From Funneliformis mosseae (Eukaryota > Glomeromycota > Glomeromycetes > Glomerales > Glomeraceae): a stretch of 13,726 nt of DNA. The DNA lies in NCBI GenBank assembly GCA_910592005.1, contig CAJVPP010002723.1, forward strand, positions 1-13,726, in the 5' to 3' direction. Below the pieces are notes generated by a model. The model was given only the letters and a program-made list of their open reading frames with translations. It was not told where the DNA came from and did not search any database. Positions 1 through 9,738 of the stretch are shown in pieces; positions within the stretch are counted from its first letter, which is position 1; each line of letters begins with the position of its first letter. Made by a program: the position numbers and the translations under genes.

Positions 1-54
1 ATTATAATGTATAATTTTTATAGTTTTAAAATATTAATTTATTAATAATACTAT

Positions 55-240
55 TTCAAGTCAACTTGAGTCAAGTCGTATTTGAGTTGAGTTAAATCGA
101 GTTGAGTTAAATATTTAACTCAACTCAAATTTGATTTGACTCACAAATCATCGAGTTAAAAAAATATAAACTCGACTCAATTTAAACTCAACTTGGCTTA
201 TCTGACTCATGAGTTAACTTGACTCATCTGGAACTCTAGA
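55..240. repeat. Degenerate GAGTTGAG/CTCAACTC repeat cluster with a long palindrome
   Basis: This stretch is built from variants of a short word (GAGTTGA, GAGTCAA, ACTCGACT, AACTCAAC) on both strands. Positions 99-112 and 113-126 form a perfect 28-bp palindrome (14-bp arms, no loop, each arm beginning GAGTTGAGTT). The right half continues as CTCAACT-type words, including ACTCGACTC near 171-178, so the block could fold as a long imperfect hairpin. It is richer in G and C than the flanking A/T sequence. It could be a decayed transposon end or a satellite fragment; no coding frame is present. Confidence 0.6.
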
Positions 241-346
241 CTACACTTTTCTAAATATATACTCAGGTATGATATAAATAGGCCTGTCATAATACATAAT
301 GCATCTCTAATAACAGACACGAAATTAGCATACATTTACTGGCACA
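241..346 (+). repeat. Diverged direct repeat, copy A
   Basis: This is the first copy of a roughly 105-bp unit repeated at 428-536 with a 187-bp offset. Shared blocks in the same order are TACTCAG, ATATAAAT followed by GGC/GGGC, ATAATACAT, GAAATT, and GCATACAT followed by TACT. The copies differ by many substitutions and a few small indels, so the duplication is old. No open frame of useful length crosses it. Confidence 0.55.
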
Positions 347-427
347 AATCATAAATAAAAGAAAAATAGATATGTATCTGAAAGTGAAGCCTTCTTCAGA
401 ATTATTATATAAAAAATTAGAAAAAGG

Positions 428-536
428 CACCATCTTTCTAGACATGTACTCAGATATAATATAAATGGGCTAGCTATGATAATACATATCACACCTTTAA
501 TCTCAGAAGTGAAATTGGCATACATGTACTAATGCA
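428..536 (+). repeat. Diverged direct repeat, copy B
   Basis: This is the second copy of the unit described at 241-346, starting from CATCTTTCTAGACATG and running to GCATACATGTACTAATGCA. Its TACTCAG block begins at 447 against 260 in copy A. Roughly 80 bp of unrelated A/T-rich sequence separates the copies, so this is a spaced duplication rather than a tight tandem array. Confidence 0.55.
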
Positions 537-1684
537 ATAGTTGAATTATAGAATGATATACTTTTGGCAATTATTTAATTTTAATCAATACTATTTCATG
601 ATTTCAGCTAGATCTTTGAACATAATAATTCAGTATTCAAGCTGGTAAACTAATAGGAATTACTAGTTGCTAAGATATAATTTGTTTAATTTTACTATAT
701 AAAATTTTAGAATGTGTATTATAAATTAATATATAAACATATATAACTTTATAAATATTAATTTATTTAAAATAAAATAGTTATATTTGCTTTATTATAT
801 TAAGATAAATTAATAAAATCAATTATTCGAGTATCAAAATATTTCCAAAAACTGATTTTTTCATTTTTTTCAATATGACCTATAACTTAATCTGTTTCTT
901 GATCTAATCTAATACTTTAAATTAGATCAAATCAATTATCTAATATGATCTAATTTATTTAGAGCTTTATTTTTACTAATATAATCATATATAAATAAAT
1001 TAATTTTTATTGTAATAATTTTTTTTTTGATTTTTTTATTACTTTTGTTATCTTTATTATTCATAATATTTTTAGTATAAATATCAATTTCAATTTCAAT
1101 TTTATTATAAACTTTAATATTAACTTTATTTTTATTAATTAATCTAATATTAGCTTTACGTAAAATATTCTTATCTAAAGTGTTTATTAATTATAAATAA
1201 ATTTGTAATTTATATTCTTTTACCTTTAGTTTACTAATAAATATATATTTGAATATTTTTTAATTATATTATCATTGAATTTATTTTTGTTATTTTAATA
1301 TTTAAAATCAAAAGAACTATAATAATTAATTCTATTTATTAAAATTTATGATCTTAAAATATTTTTTATATCTTATAAATATCCATTATATTTAAATTAA
1401 TTTTGTAATTTATATATTTTAATTTTAAAATTAATTTAGTTAAACTCAAATAATAAACTTAAAAATAAGTTAGTATAGTATATTATAACAAATATTAGAT
1501 AAAGAATACTTTTAAAAAAAAAAGTAGTTTATAATTTTAAATTAATTCCTTTATTAATAACTTAAAACTTGTAATAAATTAATTTAATATAAAATTAATT
1601 TATTATAACTAATTATTTTATTATATTATAAACTAATTACATTTATAAATTTTAGATATAATATAATAATAAAATAAAATAAAA
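537..1684. other. AT-rich non-coding DNA
   Basis: No coding frame, RNA gene or clear repeat was found here. The sequence is dominated by A/T runs and short words such as ATTTTTATT, with only scattered G and C. Immediately left of the miniature element there is a short AAAAT-type microsatellite (about 1666-1684). Confidence 0.6.
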
Positions 1685-1860
1685 TACAGTCAATTCTTAA
1701 TATAATAAATTCTTGATATAATGAATTTTTTGAACAAATATAATAAAAATACTCTTGTTATAATAAATTGGTCAATAAAATCTCTTAAAATCTTCACTAT
1801 AATTTTATAGTAAAGTTGAAATCTAAGATATAGAATTCATTATAATAAGAGTTAACTGTA
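1685..1860. mobile_element. pogo/Tigger-like miniature inverted-repeat element (MITE)
   Basis: The element occupies 1687-1858 (172 bp) and is flanked on both sides by TA (1685-1686 and 1859-1860), the target duplication typical of Tc1/mariner/pogo transposons. The left end reads CAGTCAATTCTTAATATAAT. The right end, read on the other strand, gives CAGTTAACTCTTATTATAAT. The inverted ends match at 22 of 26 positions, through AATTC. A 17-bp word of the form TCTTNNTATAATNAATT recurs on the plus strand at 1695-1711, 1711-1727 and 1753-1769, and on the minus strand at 1850-1834. An internal palindrome lies at 1796-1811. There is no transposase frame, so the element is non-autonomous and would depend on a transposase elsewhere. 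Family assignment rests on the CAGT start and TA duplication. Confidence 0.8.
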
Positions 1861-4800
1861 CAGATATAAAATATAATAAAAATAATAAAATATTTAAAAT
1901 GAAAAGTTATTTATTATTATAGATATAATAAATATTTGTAATATTAAAATAATCAGATAAATCCGAATAATTAGGTAAATCTTGTAAATTCTTAATATTT
2001 TTCTGATTTTCTAATACAATATTTTTATTATCCATTATTATGAATCATCATTTGATAATTCTTATATGATATTTTCAATATTTATGTTAAACATTTATCT
2101 CTATATTAATAATATAAATCAATTATCTTTTAAAGTTGATTTTAAATTTTTATATTAAAAGTATTTTTTAAAATGAATTTTTTTTTATTTATCATATAAT
2201 TTTTAAATATATTAACTAGATAAATAATTATAAATCTTATTTTACATATAAAAATTAAGCTATTAAATCAAGTTATAAGATTTTTTTAATAAAATAAGAT
2301 TTTTGATTAATATTATTATATGATATATGAATTTTATTTAATTAAATTTTTTATAGGTAATTATTTTATTAACAAAGTATAGTTAAATTTCTAAAATTCT
2401 CATTTTTTATATAATATTAATCAAAAAATCTAAATTAGTTTTAAAATGATTAATTTGAAATTTGAAAATAATTAATATTATATTTAAAAAATTAAAAAAA
2501 TTTTAGATTCAAAATTTTTAATTTTAATTAAAATATTTAACATAAAATCATTATTAATAAATTGAATAAATATTTAAATAAGGATTTAAAAATATTTATA
2601 TATTTAGTAAACTTTTTTAAAAAAAAAAATAAATATAAATAATAATTAAAAATAATTTTTTTAAAAAATAACTTTTTTTTATAAAATTATTAAAAATATT
2701 TTTTATAAAAAAATTATTTTTAATAATCTTTATAATAAAAGTATTTTAAAAATATTTTTTTAATAAAATTAATATAATAATATTTTTAAAATGATTTTAA
2801 TAGTAAATTTTCATATATTACAAAATTGATTTGATTTTAAGTATTATAAAAATTTATTTTATAAAATAATTTAAATTATAAAATTAATTTTAAATATTAT
2901 AAAAATTAGTATAATAATATCTTATAAGATAACTTTAATAATAAAATTTTTATATTTTATAATAATATAAATTTTTAAATATTAAAAAAAATAATAATTT
3001 AATAATAAAATTTTAAATAATAAATTTTAATATTATCTTATTAATTAATTTAATTTAATATTCAAAATTTAAATAATTTATTATTGATTGAAAATATTTA
3101 TTATAATTAAGGTTGCTAGATGAAATCTAGAAATTTTATAAGTCGTCTAAATAGAAAAAGGTAAAATTTAGTAAAATTATATTAAAACTTTATTAAAAAA
3201 TCTGCAAAATTCTAGAAAAGATAAAACTATATCAAAGCTTATAAAAATGCAAACTATAAAATCTTAGTAAAAAATTAACAAAATTATAGTTTAAATGTTT
3301 TGTCAAATTTAAAATGAGTTTAGACAAGCAATTTTAATTGTAATGTAATATTTATTAACTCAAATTTAATTTCTTATTTTATAAGATAATTTTAATAGTT
3401 TAGCTACTTATATTATTAAATTTTTTAAGATTATATTAGTATATATTTATATGTGATAAAACTTTTAAAGTCTTATAATAATTTTTCAATAAAAATAAAT
3501 AAATGTTACCTTTGCTTTAATCTTATTATATTTTTTATTATTTATAATATACTAAATATTAAAATTATTTAAATATTTTATAATTTTATAAACATAAAAA
3601 TATTTGTGATAATAAAAAATTTTTCATTTAAATAAAATAATTTGCTTTAATTTAATATAGATAATATTTATTTAATAGTATAAAATGATAATTAAATAAC
3701 AACTTTAAAAAGTTATTTAATTTTTAAATTAAATTTTCTTATATTATTATCAAAATAGTATTAAATAGATTATTATAGCATTTACAAATAAATAATACTA
3801 AAGGTTTTATATTATTTTAAAAATAAGTATTCTTAAATAGCTAAAAAAAGTTTTTATTTAAAGAAATTCTATATTATTTAAAGCATTTTAAAAATTCTTT
3901 AATTTTTTATTTTCAATTTTTCTCTATATAAAAGACAATCAGTAAAAAGAAAAAATCTATTTTTTAGTTAAAAATTTTTTTATTGATTTACTTTAATAAT
4001 TATGATCATATAGTTCAAAAATTAAAATTACTCAAAATTTGCAGATTTTCTTTTTTTCTATTGATCATTTTTTATATGTTAAGATATAATAAAAATAAAT
4101 ATAATACATAAGTTAATTTTAAAAATTATAATAAAAATATGTAGATAAATATTATGAAAAACTAATATATTACAAAAAAGAAAAGGATAAAATTATGTAA
4201 GTATTTAAAAATTTTATTACAATTTTATTATAATTTATTAGCAACTTTTACAATAATTTTAATACTATTTTCTTTAATATTTTAAAAAGGTTTTTTAATT
4301 ATTAATTCAAAAATTTCTAACTTATTTTCATTATTTAATATATTATCAATAGAAGTGATTTTAATTTGATTTTAATTAATGTTAACTTTCTATAAAGTAA
4401 AATTATTAATATTATTATTATGAATTTCTTTAACTTAGGCTAATTATATCTTTAGAAATTATTATTACTGTGATCAAAATGTTAAAATTTGTCTAACTCT
4501 TAACTTTATCAATTTATATATTAAATTTAACAAATCTATCAAATATAAAAACTTAAAAATAAAATTATAAAACTTTAATTAGAGAATTAAATAACAAATT
4601 TAATTATAAATTTTTGTGTAAAGATTATATCAAGCTATATAAAAATATGAAAAGTAGAAAGTTATAAGTTTAATTGATTTTTTTATTATAATATTAAAAT
4701 TTATATTTAAGTTAATATATTTGAATTAATTTACAATATACTTAAAATACAAAATTTTTTTATTATAATTAATTATTTACTATATTATAAACTATTTAAA

Positions 4801-5756
4801 TTAATATATATATGTATATAAAATATAAATAAATTAAAAATAATAATAATATATAATAAATAAGAAAGTAAAATATTAAAAATAAATATTATATTAAATA
4901 TTCTTAGATTTTGTTTAATCTGTAGAATTAGAATTATTTATGTATTTTTAAAAATTAACTGAATTTTGTAAATCATTTATAGTTTTAGTATACTTTAATG
5001 CTAATTAATTTTGAGAATATCAAAATTAATTATATTAATTTAATATTTATTATAAATTATTAATAAAATAATTATATTTGTTAAAATATAATTCATTTGT
5101 CAAAATACAATTTAATTAATAATTTATTAATTCGTACTTAAGTATAATTTATAATATTACAGAATTTTTTATTAAAAAATCATTAAACTGCATAATTTAT
5201 GTAATTTATTTTCATTAGTAAATTACTTTATTGATAATATTAACATTAAAAAATTATTTTGATTCTTTTTCTTTATAGTTTTTTTGAAATTAATAATAAA
5301 GTTATTTTATATTAATAGTAATATAAAATGTAAAATTATTTTTATAAATAAATATTTTAGAAATTGTAATAAGATTACCTATCTAACTTATTTGAATTTA
5401 GCAAATATAATAACAATAAGCTAATATTTATTTATATATTTTCAATGAAAATAAATTATGTATTTATATTTTGATTTTTAATAAAGTAATTTAAATTTTA
5501 TAAATCAATAATTAATAAATTAAAATGAAAAAGATTAAAAATATTAATAATATTTAAATTTTAATATTTGTAATAATTTTAATATTTTATAATAGTTTTA
5601 ATATTTTTACATTTGATTTGAATAATTTAATCTCTAATGTTAACTTTAATTTATTTAAATTTTAGGTAAGATAAAATTTATTATAAAATTACTACTATAT
5701 TAACAAAATTTTGATTTTTATTGCATTTTAGTTTTTGATGTTATTAAATTAAAATG
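1861..5756. other. Very AT-rich gene desert
   Basis: No gene is visible across about 3.9 kb. G and C are so rare that 2934-3036 contains none. Frames are broken every few codons on both strands. Short hairpins occur (for example 2686-2698 pairing with 2715-2727), but such structures are expected by chance at this composition. The best structured item is the inverted repeat at 2297-2431, listed separately. Around 3108-3330 base composition is slightly more even, with degenerate AAAAT/TAGTAAAA words and no coding potential. Confidence 0.6.
2297..2431. repeat. Inverted repeat with about 20-bp arms
   Basis: The left arm AGATTTTTGATTAATATTAT (2297-2316) is matched by the reverse complement of 2411-2431, which reads the same with one extra T. 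The arms enclose about 94 bp of A/T-rich sequence. No target duplication could be recognised, so this could be a very old miniature element, a cruciform-forming sequence, or chance in low-complexity DNA. Confidence 0.35.
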
Positions 5757-5999
5757 TCAAAAAAAAAATTCCCCGAGCCTAATTTTCCTAGCAAACTTCC
5801 CAATTTATATTAACGCTTTTTATATTTGTATTTTATTATTTCTTTGATTTTAAATAAATTATATTATAGTTAATATATCAATTTATGCATATAATAAATT
5901 TTTCTTACTACAAAGTAAAATATTAATTTATCAAGTTTACCTATAAAAGAATTTATTGATTCTATTACCAAAAACCATTGGTTAAAATGGTATTTTATA
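5757..5999. other. Small GC-containing island and flank, no gene
   Basis: Positions 5770-5816 stand out from the desert (words such as CCCCGAGCC, TTTTCCTAGC, CTTCCC), but they contain no frame, tRNA fold or matching inverted end. The rest is A/T-rich and leads into the hAT-like element. The island may be a transposon fragment; nothing more can be supported. Confidence 0.3.
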
Positions 6000-6227
6000 T
6001 ATAAAACTAGAGATGGAAACAGCCAAAAAGAGCGACTCAGAGTCGGGTCTGGAACCGATTATAAATTCAGCATATTCCGAATTTCTGCACCGGACCGGTT
6101 GCAAGAGTCATTAGATTAAAGATTGATTAATTAGTCAAAAAAATTTTTAAATTGATCAATAGCTACGCTCAAAGTTTTAATTTACTTAAGAAGAGTCGAA
6201 AGAACTGTCCCCATCCCTATATAAAAC
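6000..6227. mobile_element. hAT-like miniature inverted-repeat element (MITE)
   Basis: The element spans 6008-6219 (212 bp) between two perfect copies of TATAAAAC (6000-6007 and 6220-6227), the 8-bp target duplication characteristic of hAT transposons. The left end reads TAGAGATGGAAACAG. The right end on the opposite strand reads TAGGGATGGGGACAG, matching at 12 of 15 positions. GACTC words sit beneath both ends (GCGACTC near 6032, and TCGACTC on the minus strand near 6195). Internal features are an 11-bp palindrome GACTCAGAGTC (6034-6044) and a CCGGACCGG stretch (about 6093-6101). Its composition is clearly more GC-rich than the surroundings. No transposase frame is present, so it is non-autonomous. 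The intact target duplication suggests a fairly recent insertion. Confidence 0.85.
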
Positions 6228-6993
6228 ACATTCAATATTAAAAGACTTGTAAATTTAATTAAGAAATAGTTAACTTTTAATAAAGCATTTATTCATGATT
6301 TGGCAACATATTCCGGATTATGTAACTCGACTCTTATCCATCTAAATGCAATTAAAAAATGACAAAATAATAATAGTTAATTATCAATGAAATTAATAAT
6401 CTTTTACAAAAATGAGGCATCTATTGTGAATTGGAATTTGATATAGATGTAAATGAGATTTTTACTGAAATAATTTAGCCACACCGTTTACCAAGTTATG
6501 CTTTTTTAGCGTAATTTTTCTTTATACTCAGTTTTCAAATAAATATGATGTATTTTGATCGAGATAATAGAATCGTATTTTTCTTTTTTTTTTTTGGTTA
6601 AATTATAATAAAATTATAAAATCTCATCCTTGCGAATGCGAATCATTGGTATCACTTTAAAATTTGGTCCTTAACAACTCGTTTCTCAACAATTATATTT
6701 ATATATTTTTTTTTTTCCAGAAATTAATTTAATTACATTGATAAAAATTGTTTTGCTAAATAATATTTAAAGAATAATATAACTTATTCTTACATCTTAA
6801 AATATTGATATTTCTAAACATAAATTAGAAAGATAAATTAAAAATACATGACAAGCACACAAGTTATGATACAAAAATTGATAATAATGCTAAAATTATC
6901 TATGAGATAAAAAATATAAAAAAATATATTGTTGCTTATTACATAAAAAATTGTCCTTAGATATTTGCTTATAATTCCTTATTTTGAAAACAA
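6228..6993. other. Intergenic region downstream of the SAM-PH gene
   Basis: No gene is seen. Positions 6300-6350 are less A/T-rich and carry AACTCGACTCTTATCCATCT, which resembles the GACTC and CCATC words of the neighbouring hAT-like ends and may be a relic of a related element. A 20-codon open stretch ending at a stop near 6479 (plus strand) has no start or neighbour to support it. The right part should contain the 3' UTR and cleavage site of the minus-strand gene, but no unambiguous AATAAA was found close to its stop. Confidence 0.4.
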
Positions 6994-8541
6994 TTACCAG
7001 GATAATTGTTGTTGCGGTAAAACTCCAGTAATTTGAACTTGCTGCAATTCTCTTGCCATTTCATTATATTGTTGTAAAGTTAAACCTGAAGAAGAAACTG
7101 GCATTAATGAATAATTTATCAACGGTGTACCACTACCTTCATAATTCATTGATGATAACGACGATGAAGTAGTTATCATAGATGCATTAACTCTGCGTCG
7201 TCTTGTAGGTAAGGTAATAAACATTGGCATTTCTCTTTCATCCAAAGTAGATGAAATATTTACAGAAGATTGCAATACTTCTATCCATGAAACACATTCA
7301 TCACGACTCTGTGTTTGAAATATAAATTGATGACCAGTAGAAACTCGTATTCTTATCACATTTCTTTTCTTGAGATAATCTGATGCTAAACCTATTTGAG
7401 CGTTTAACATACTAAACTCGCGAATTGGATTTACTCGCTAAAAATAAAAAAATAAAAAATTAATAAGGAAAAGAAGCGCGTAATAGCTATGTTTTGTTGA
7501 AAACAAACTTACGTTAAAATCAATTGGTTCGCTTTTATATACACGTAGAAGAGTTCCCCATAAATATATGTATAAGTGTTTCCATGATCTATCTCTCGAT
7601 TTAACTCCTTTTGAGGAGAATTCATTTTTCTTTAAAATATAACCACTCTTTTGTACGGTGCAAGAATAGGAAGGTAATTCTTCATGAAATTCACTTTTAT
7701 TTCTGTGGTGTTGTCGATCAACAACATCGAAATAAGAGGGTAATTCACTACTAGTCACGGGCATAGAAAGGCGCCAATTCGTATTTCGGACAGCTGCGCC
7801 ACGATGTCGTCTCATAGCTGAAATAAGTTCATCATCTGTGCTGTTATGTTTACGTCCCCGAGAAGTTAAAGATATTGGCGTATAATTATCTTCTGATTGC
7901 TCTTCATTTGTATCCTGATCATCAGCGATATCAGTACTACTAGTTGTTGAAGAATCCGATATTATTGGCGCAGCAATCTGTGACTTTTGATCGTCAACTA
8001 CGACATTGCTGTGCGTTACGTCCGTGAAGTCATTGATTTCCTCCTCATTAACAACATTTGTTAACGGTTCCTCTTCTTCCGTGATAGGCGTTAATGCGGT
8101 CAAATTATTACCGACGGTAAGTTGACCATCATCCTTGATCAGTTCATCATCATTGGATTCACGTGTCGAACGATTATCATTTTCATTTTCCACGATTGAA
8201 GACATATGGCTTTCAGTTTGCGCAGGTGTTAATAAGAACTGTTGTAACTTCCTAATATACATCAATAATATTTTACAATGAGATTCATTCTTGACTCCAA
8301 TGGATTTTAAGGATTGTTCATTTAATGTCAAGAAGGTTGTAAAATCAATTTCATTTCTCTGAAAAATCGGTAAATATTGTTGAAGTTGAATTTGTAATAA
8401 AACAGATTTTATATTTACTAATATGAAGCGAAATCGAATAAGAATTAATATGGCATTTTAATTTGTATAAAACGTAAATATTTTTGGTTTTATTCCTTTA
8501 CCTTTGCTGTTCTTTGATGCTTTGGACATAATCTTCGACAT
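6994..8541 (-). CDS. SAM and PH domain protein (three exons, 462 aa)
   Basis: Exons run 8541-8502, 8417-7513 and 7437-6994, joined in frame to 462 codons plus stop. The start is the first ATG after an in-frame stop. Residues about 15-76 form a SAM domain: a helix with LQQYLPIF, then the hallmark NEIDF (35-39), LTLNEQSLKSIGV (43-55) and a C-terminal helix ILLMYIRKL. Residues about 85-215 are acidic, Ser/Thr/Asp-rich and probably disordered. Residues about 260-377 form a PH domain, from ELPSYSCTV through SGYILKKNEF, the basic KSRDRSWKHLYIYLWG and LLRVYK, to the final helix with the invariant Trp366. A basic patch RRRR (394-397) and a Q/S-rich tail follow. SAM plus PH recalls fungal cortical scaffolds of the Boi/Pob1 type, but no SH3 domain is present. 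The LPSY-led PH domain also recalls uncharacterised fungal PH proteins such as yeast YHR131C (from memory). A role in membrane-linked signalling or polarity is inferred. Confidence 0.85.
7438..7512 (-). other. Intron 2 of the SAM-PH gene (75 bp)
   Basis: The donor is the near-consensus GTAAGT and the acceptor is a T-rich tract ending TTTTTAG, with TTATTAAT as a branch candidate. The intron falls between codons (phase 0), inside the PH domain between the LLRVYK strand region and the RVNPIREF segment. Reading through it hits stop codons, and splicing joins both halves of the PH domain. Confidence 0.85.
8418..8501 (-). other. Intron 1 of the SAM-PH gene (84 bp)
   Basis: On the minus strand it begins GTAAAGGAAT and ends CTTCATATTAG, with TTAAT-type branch candidates inside. 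It splits codon 14 after its first base. Using this acceptor rather than the more pyrimidine-rich CAG about 60 bases further on restores the first SAM helices (LQQYLPIF) in frame and avoids a stop codon. Confidence 0.75.
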
Positions 8542-8576
8542 TGATGATAAAAATTTTGAAGAATGTGTGGTTAATG

Positions 8577-8592
8577 GATAGATAGATAGATA
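8577..8592. repeat. Short GATA microsatellite, four units
   Basis: Four perfect GATA units lie about 36 bp upstream of the SAM-PH start codon. They are probably within its 5' UTR or core promoter. They may be a chance microsatellite or GATA-factor sites. Confidence 0.6.
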
Positions 8593-8599
8593 TAAATAC

Positions 8600-8607
8600 T
8601 TTATATA
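8600..8607 (-). promoter_or_regulatory. Candidate TATA box of the SAM-PH gene
   Basis: TATATAAA on the minus strand ends about 58 bp upstream of the ATG at 8541. In A/T-rich DNA such words are common, so this is only a candidate. Confidence 0.3.
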
Positions 8608-9591
8608 TATTTAAATAATTCAAGGAAAAAAAATTTGAGGGGGAAATTTAAGATAAGTCGAAATGCTGAAGATAGTCGTGAGGGGTTATTTTATAAAAAG
8701 TTTTCTAACAATCGTACTTGAACAAATCGATAGATCAAATAATTATATATTCGAGTACATTTAAAAAAAAAAAATATCATACCAAAAGTCAAAAGGGCGG
8801 AGATTTTGTTGAAAAATTCTTTTTATTCTTTTATTTATGGAGTGATCTAATTTGTGCCCAAACCTAATAAATGTGTTATTTTATATTATGTCATATTTGC
8901 CTCAAATAATGACATTAAGGATTTCATGTGATTAGAATAAATAGAGTTAGAATTCTATTTGAATGATATCAGTAAAAAATTTACCTTTGTAAACTGAACA
9001 TCATATCTTTAATCTGAGACTCTATGGAATTCTCCTTCCCCTAGGTCATAAATGGATTAATTTTGTTTACAAAGTAAGGATCATCATTTCTCCTGTTTTG
9101 GTCTCCTTTTGTTACCCTACCCTCCTTTTTCTTCAATCTAAAGTGGGAAATTTGATTGATCAAAACAATTCCCCCATTTTTTTCTCGGAGGTTTTAAAAG
9201 AATTTAAAGTTTGTCATTTTTTTTCCCTTTAGCTTGTGATTTGATCATTTGACATGACTTGCAGATGATAACTGCGGTAAAAAAAGAACAAAAATCAAGC
9301 TTGGATTTTTTTTCCTCGAAGAGATTATAAATTCCCTTATAATACAAAAAAGAATTTTATGGTTGCCCTTCATGATAGCGTTCTAGACTTTTTGGGCAAA
9401 CATTCAATCCTTTCTTTTTATAATTATTATCAAATAACGCCCTCAAATAAAAATGATACAAAGGTGACGAAACAATAAAAATATACAATTAGCCGCAGTA
9501 AATTCGGTTTTTTCTTTATTATTTCTTGGAACCAAACGGTCCCAAATTTGAATTACAGCATAATTTGGTAATACGTTTATGATGATATTCG
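8608..9591. other. Left part of the divergent intergenic region
   Basis: No gene is supported. Positions about 9030-9230 are markedly pyrimidine-rich on the plus strand (CTCCTTCCCC, CCCTACCCTCC, long T runs), which is purine-rich on the SAM-PH sense strand. Such tracts are common in fungal promoters. A donor-like CAAAG/GTAAAT on the minus strand near 8985 could mark a 5'-UTR intron of the SAM-PH gene, but no convincing partner acceptor at a normal distance was found. Confidence 0.4.
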
Positions 9592-9697
9592 CACGTGTTA
9601 AAGAGAACAGCCACATTTTCGATGTCATATTTTCATAAAATAAAGCCACACGAATCAACGTAAATCACATGACTTAAGTATCACTTGTGTCACATGA
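9592..9697. promoter_or_regulatory. Cluster of E-box-like sites upstream of the DDT gene
   Basis: A canonical palindromic E-box CACGTG lies at 9592-9597. Two identical TCACATGA words (CACATG variants) lie at 9665-9672 and 9690-9697, spaced 25 bp. All sit 25-130 bp upstream of the candidate TATA box of the plus-strand gene, a sensible place for bHLH-type binding. Regulation is inferred from sequence words only. Confidence 0.4.
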
Positions 9698-9721
9698 TGC
9701 TTATCCTTATGATCAACGCTT

Positions 9722-9727
9722 TATAAA
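9722..9727 (+). promoter_or_regulatory. Candidate TATA box of the DDT gene
   Basis: TATAAA stands in a relatively GC-containing context (CTTTATAAAGGGC), which makes it more credible than the many A/T words elsewhere. It would place transcription start near 9750-9780, in the T-rich and CAA-containing stretch, about 140 bp before the start codon. Confidence 0.5.
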
Positions 9728-9738
9728 GGGCTTGCCGA

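Noticed and set aside
2686..2727. 13-bp stem hairpin in A/T-only sequence
   Set aside because: In DNA this rich in A and T such stems arise often by chance, and it has no loop or run pattern typical of a functional RNA.
1861..5756. Organelle DNA as explanation for the extreme A/T content
   Set aside because: No mitochondrial gene or rRNA is present, and the desert is continuous with nuclear intron-containing genes and nuclear DNA-transposon derivatives.
6410..6479. Short open stretch ending in ELEFDIDVNEIFTEII before a stop, plus strand
   Set aside because: Only about 20 codons without a start, with a stop just upstream. It may be a coding fossil, but too little remains to support a feature.
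8502..8545. Alternative reading of the first exon giving VEDYVQSIKEQQ joined to NEIDF through a second AG
   Set aside because: It fits a SAM-like pattern loosely but needs a poor CAGAG acceptor, lacks a nearby in-frame ATG, and gives an over-long helix. The TTAG acceptor gives a cleaner SAM domain and the first ATG.
9443..9658. 71-codon open frame on the minus strand
   Set aside because: It lies in the promoter region of the DDT gene, shows no domain pattern, and overlaps the E-box cluster. It is most likely chance.
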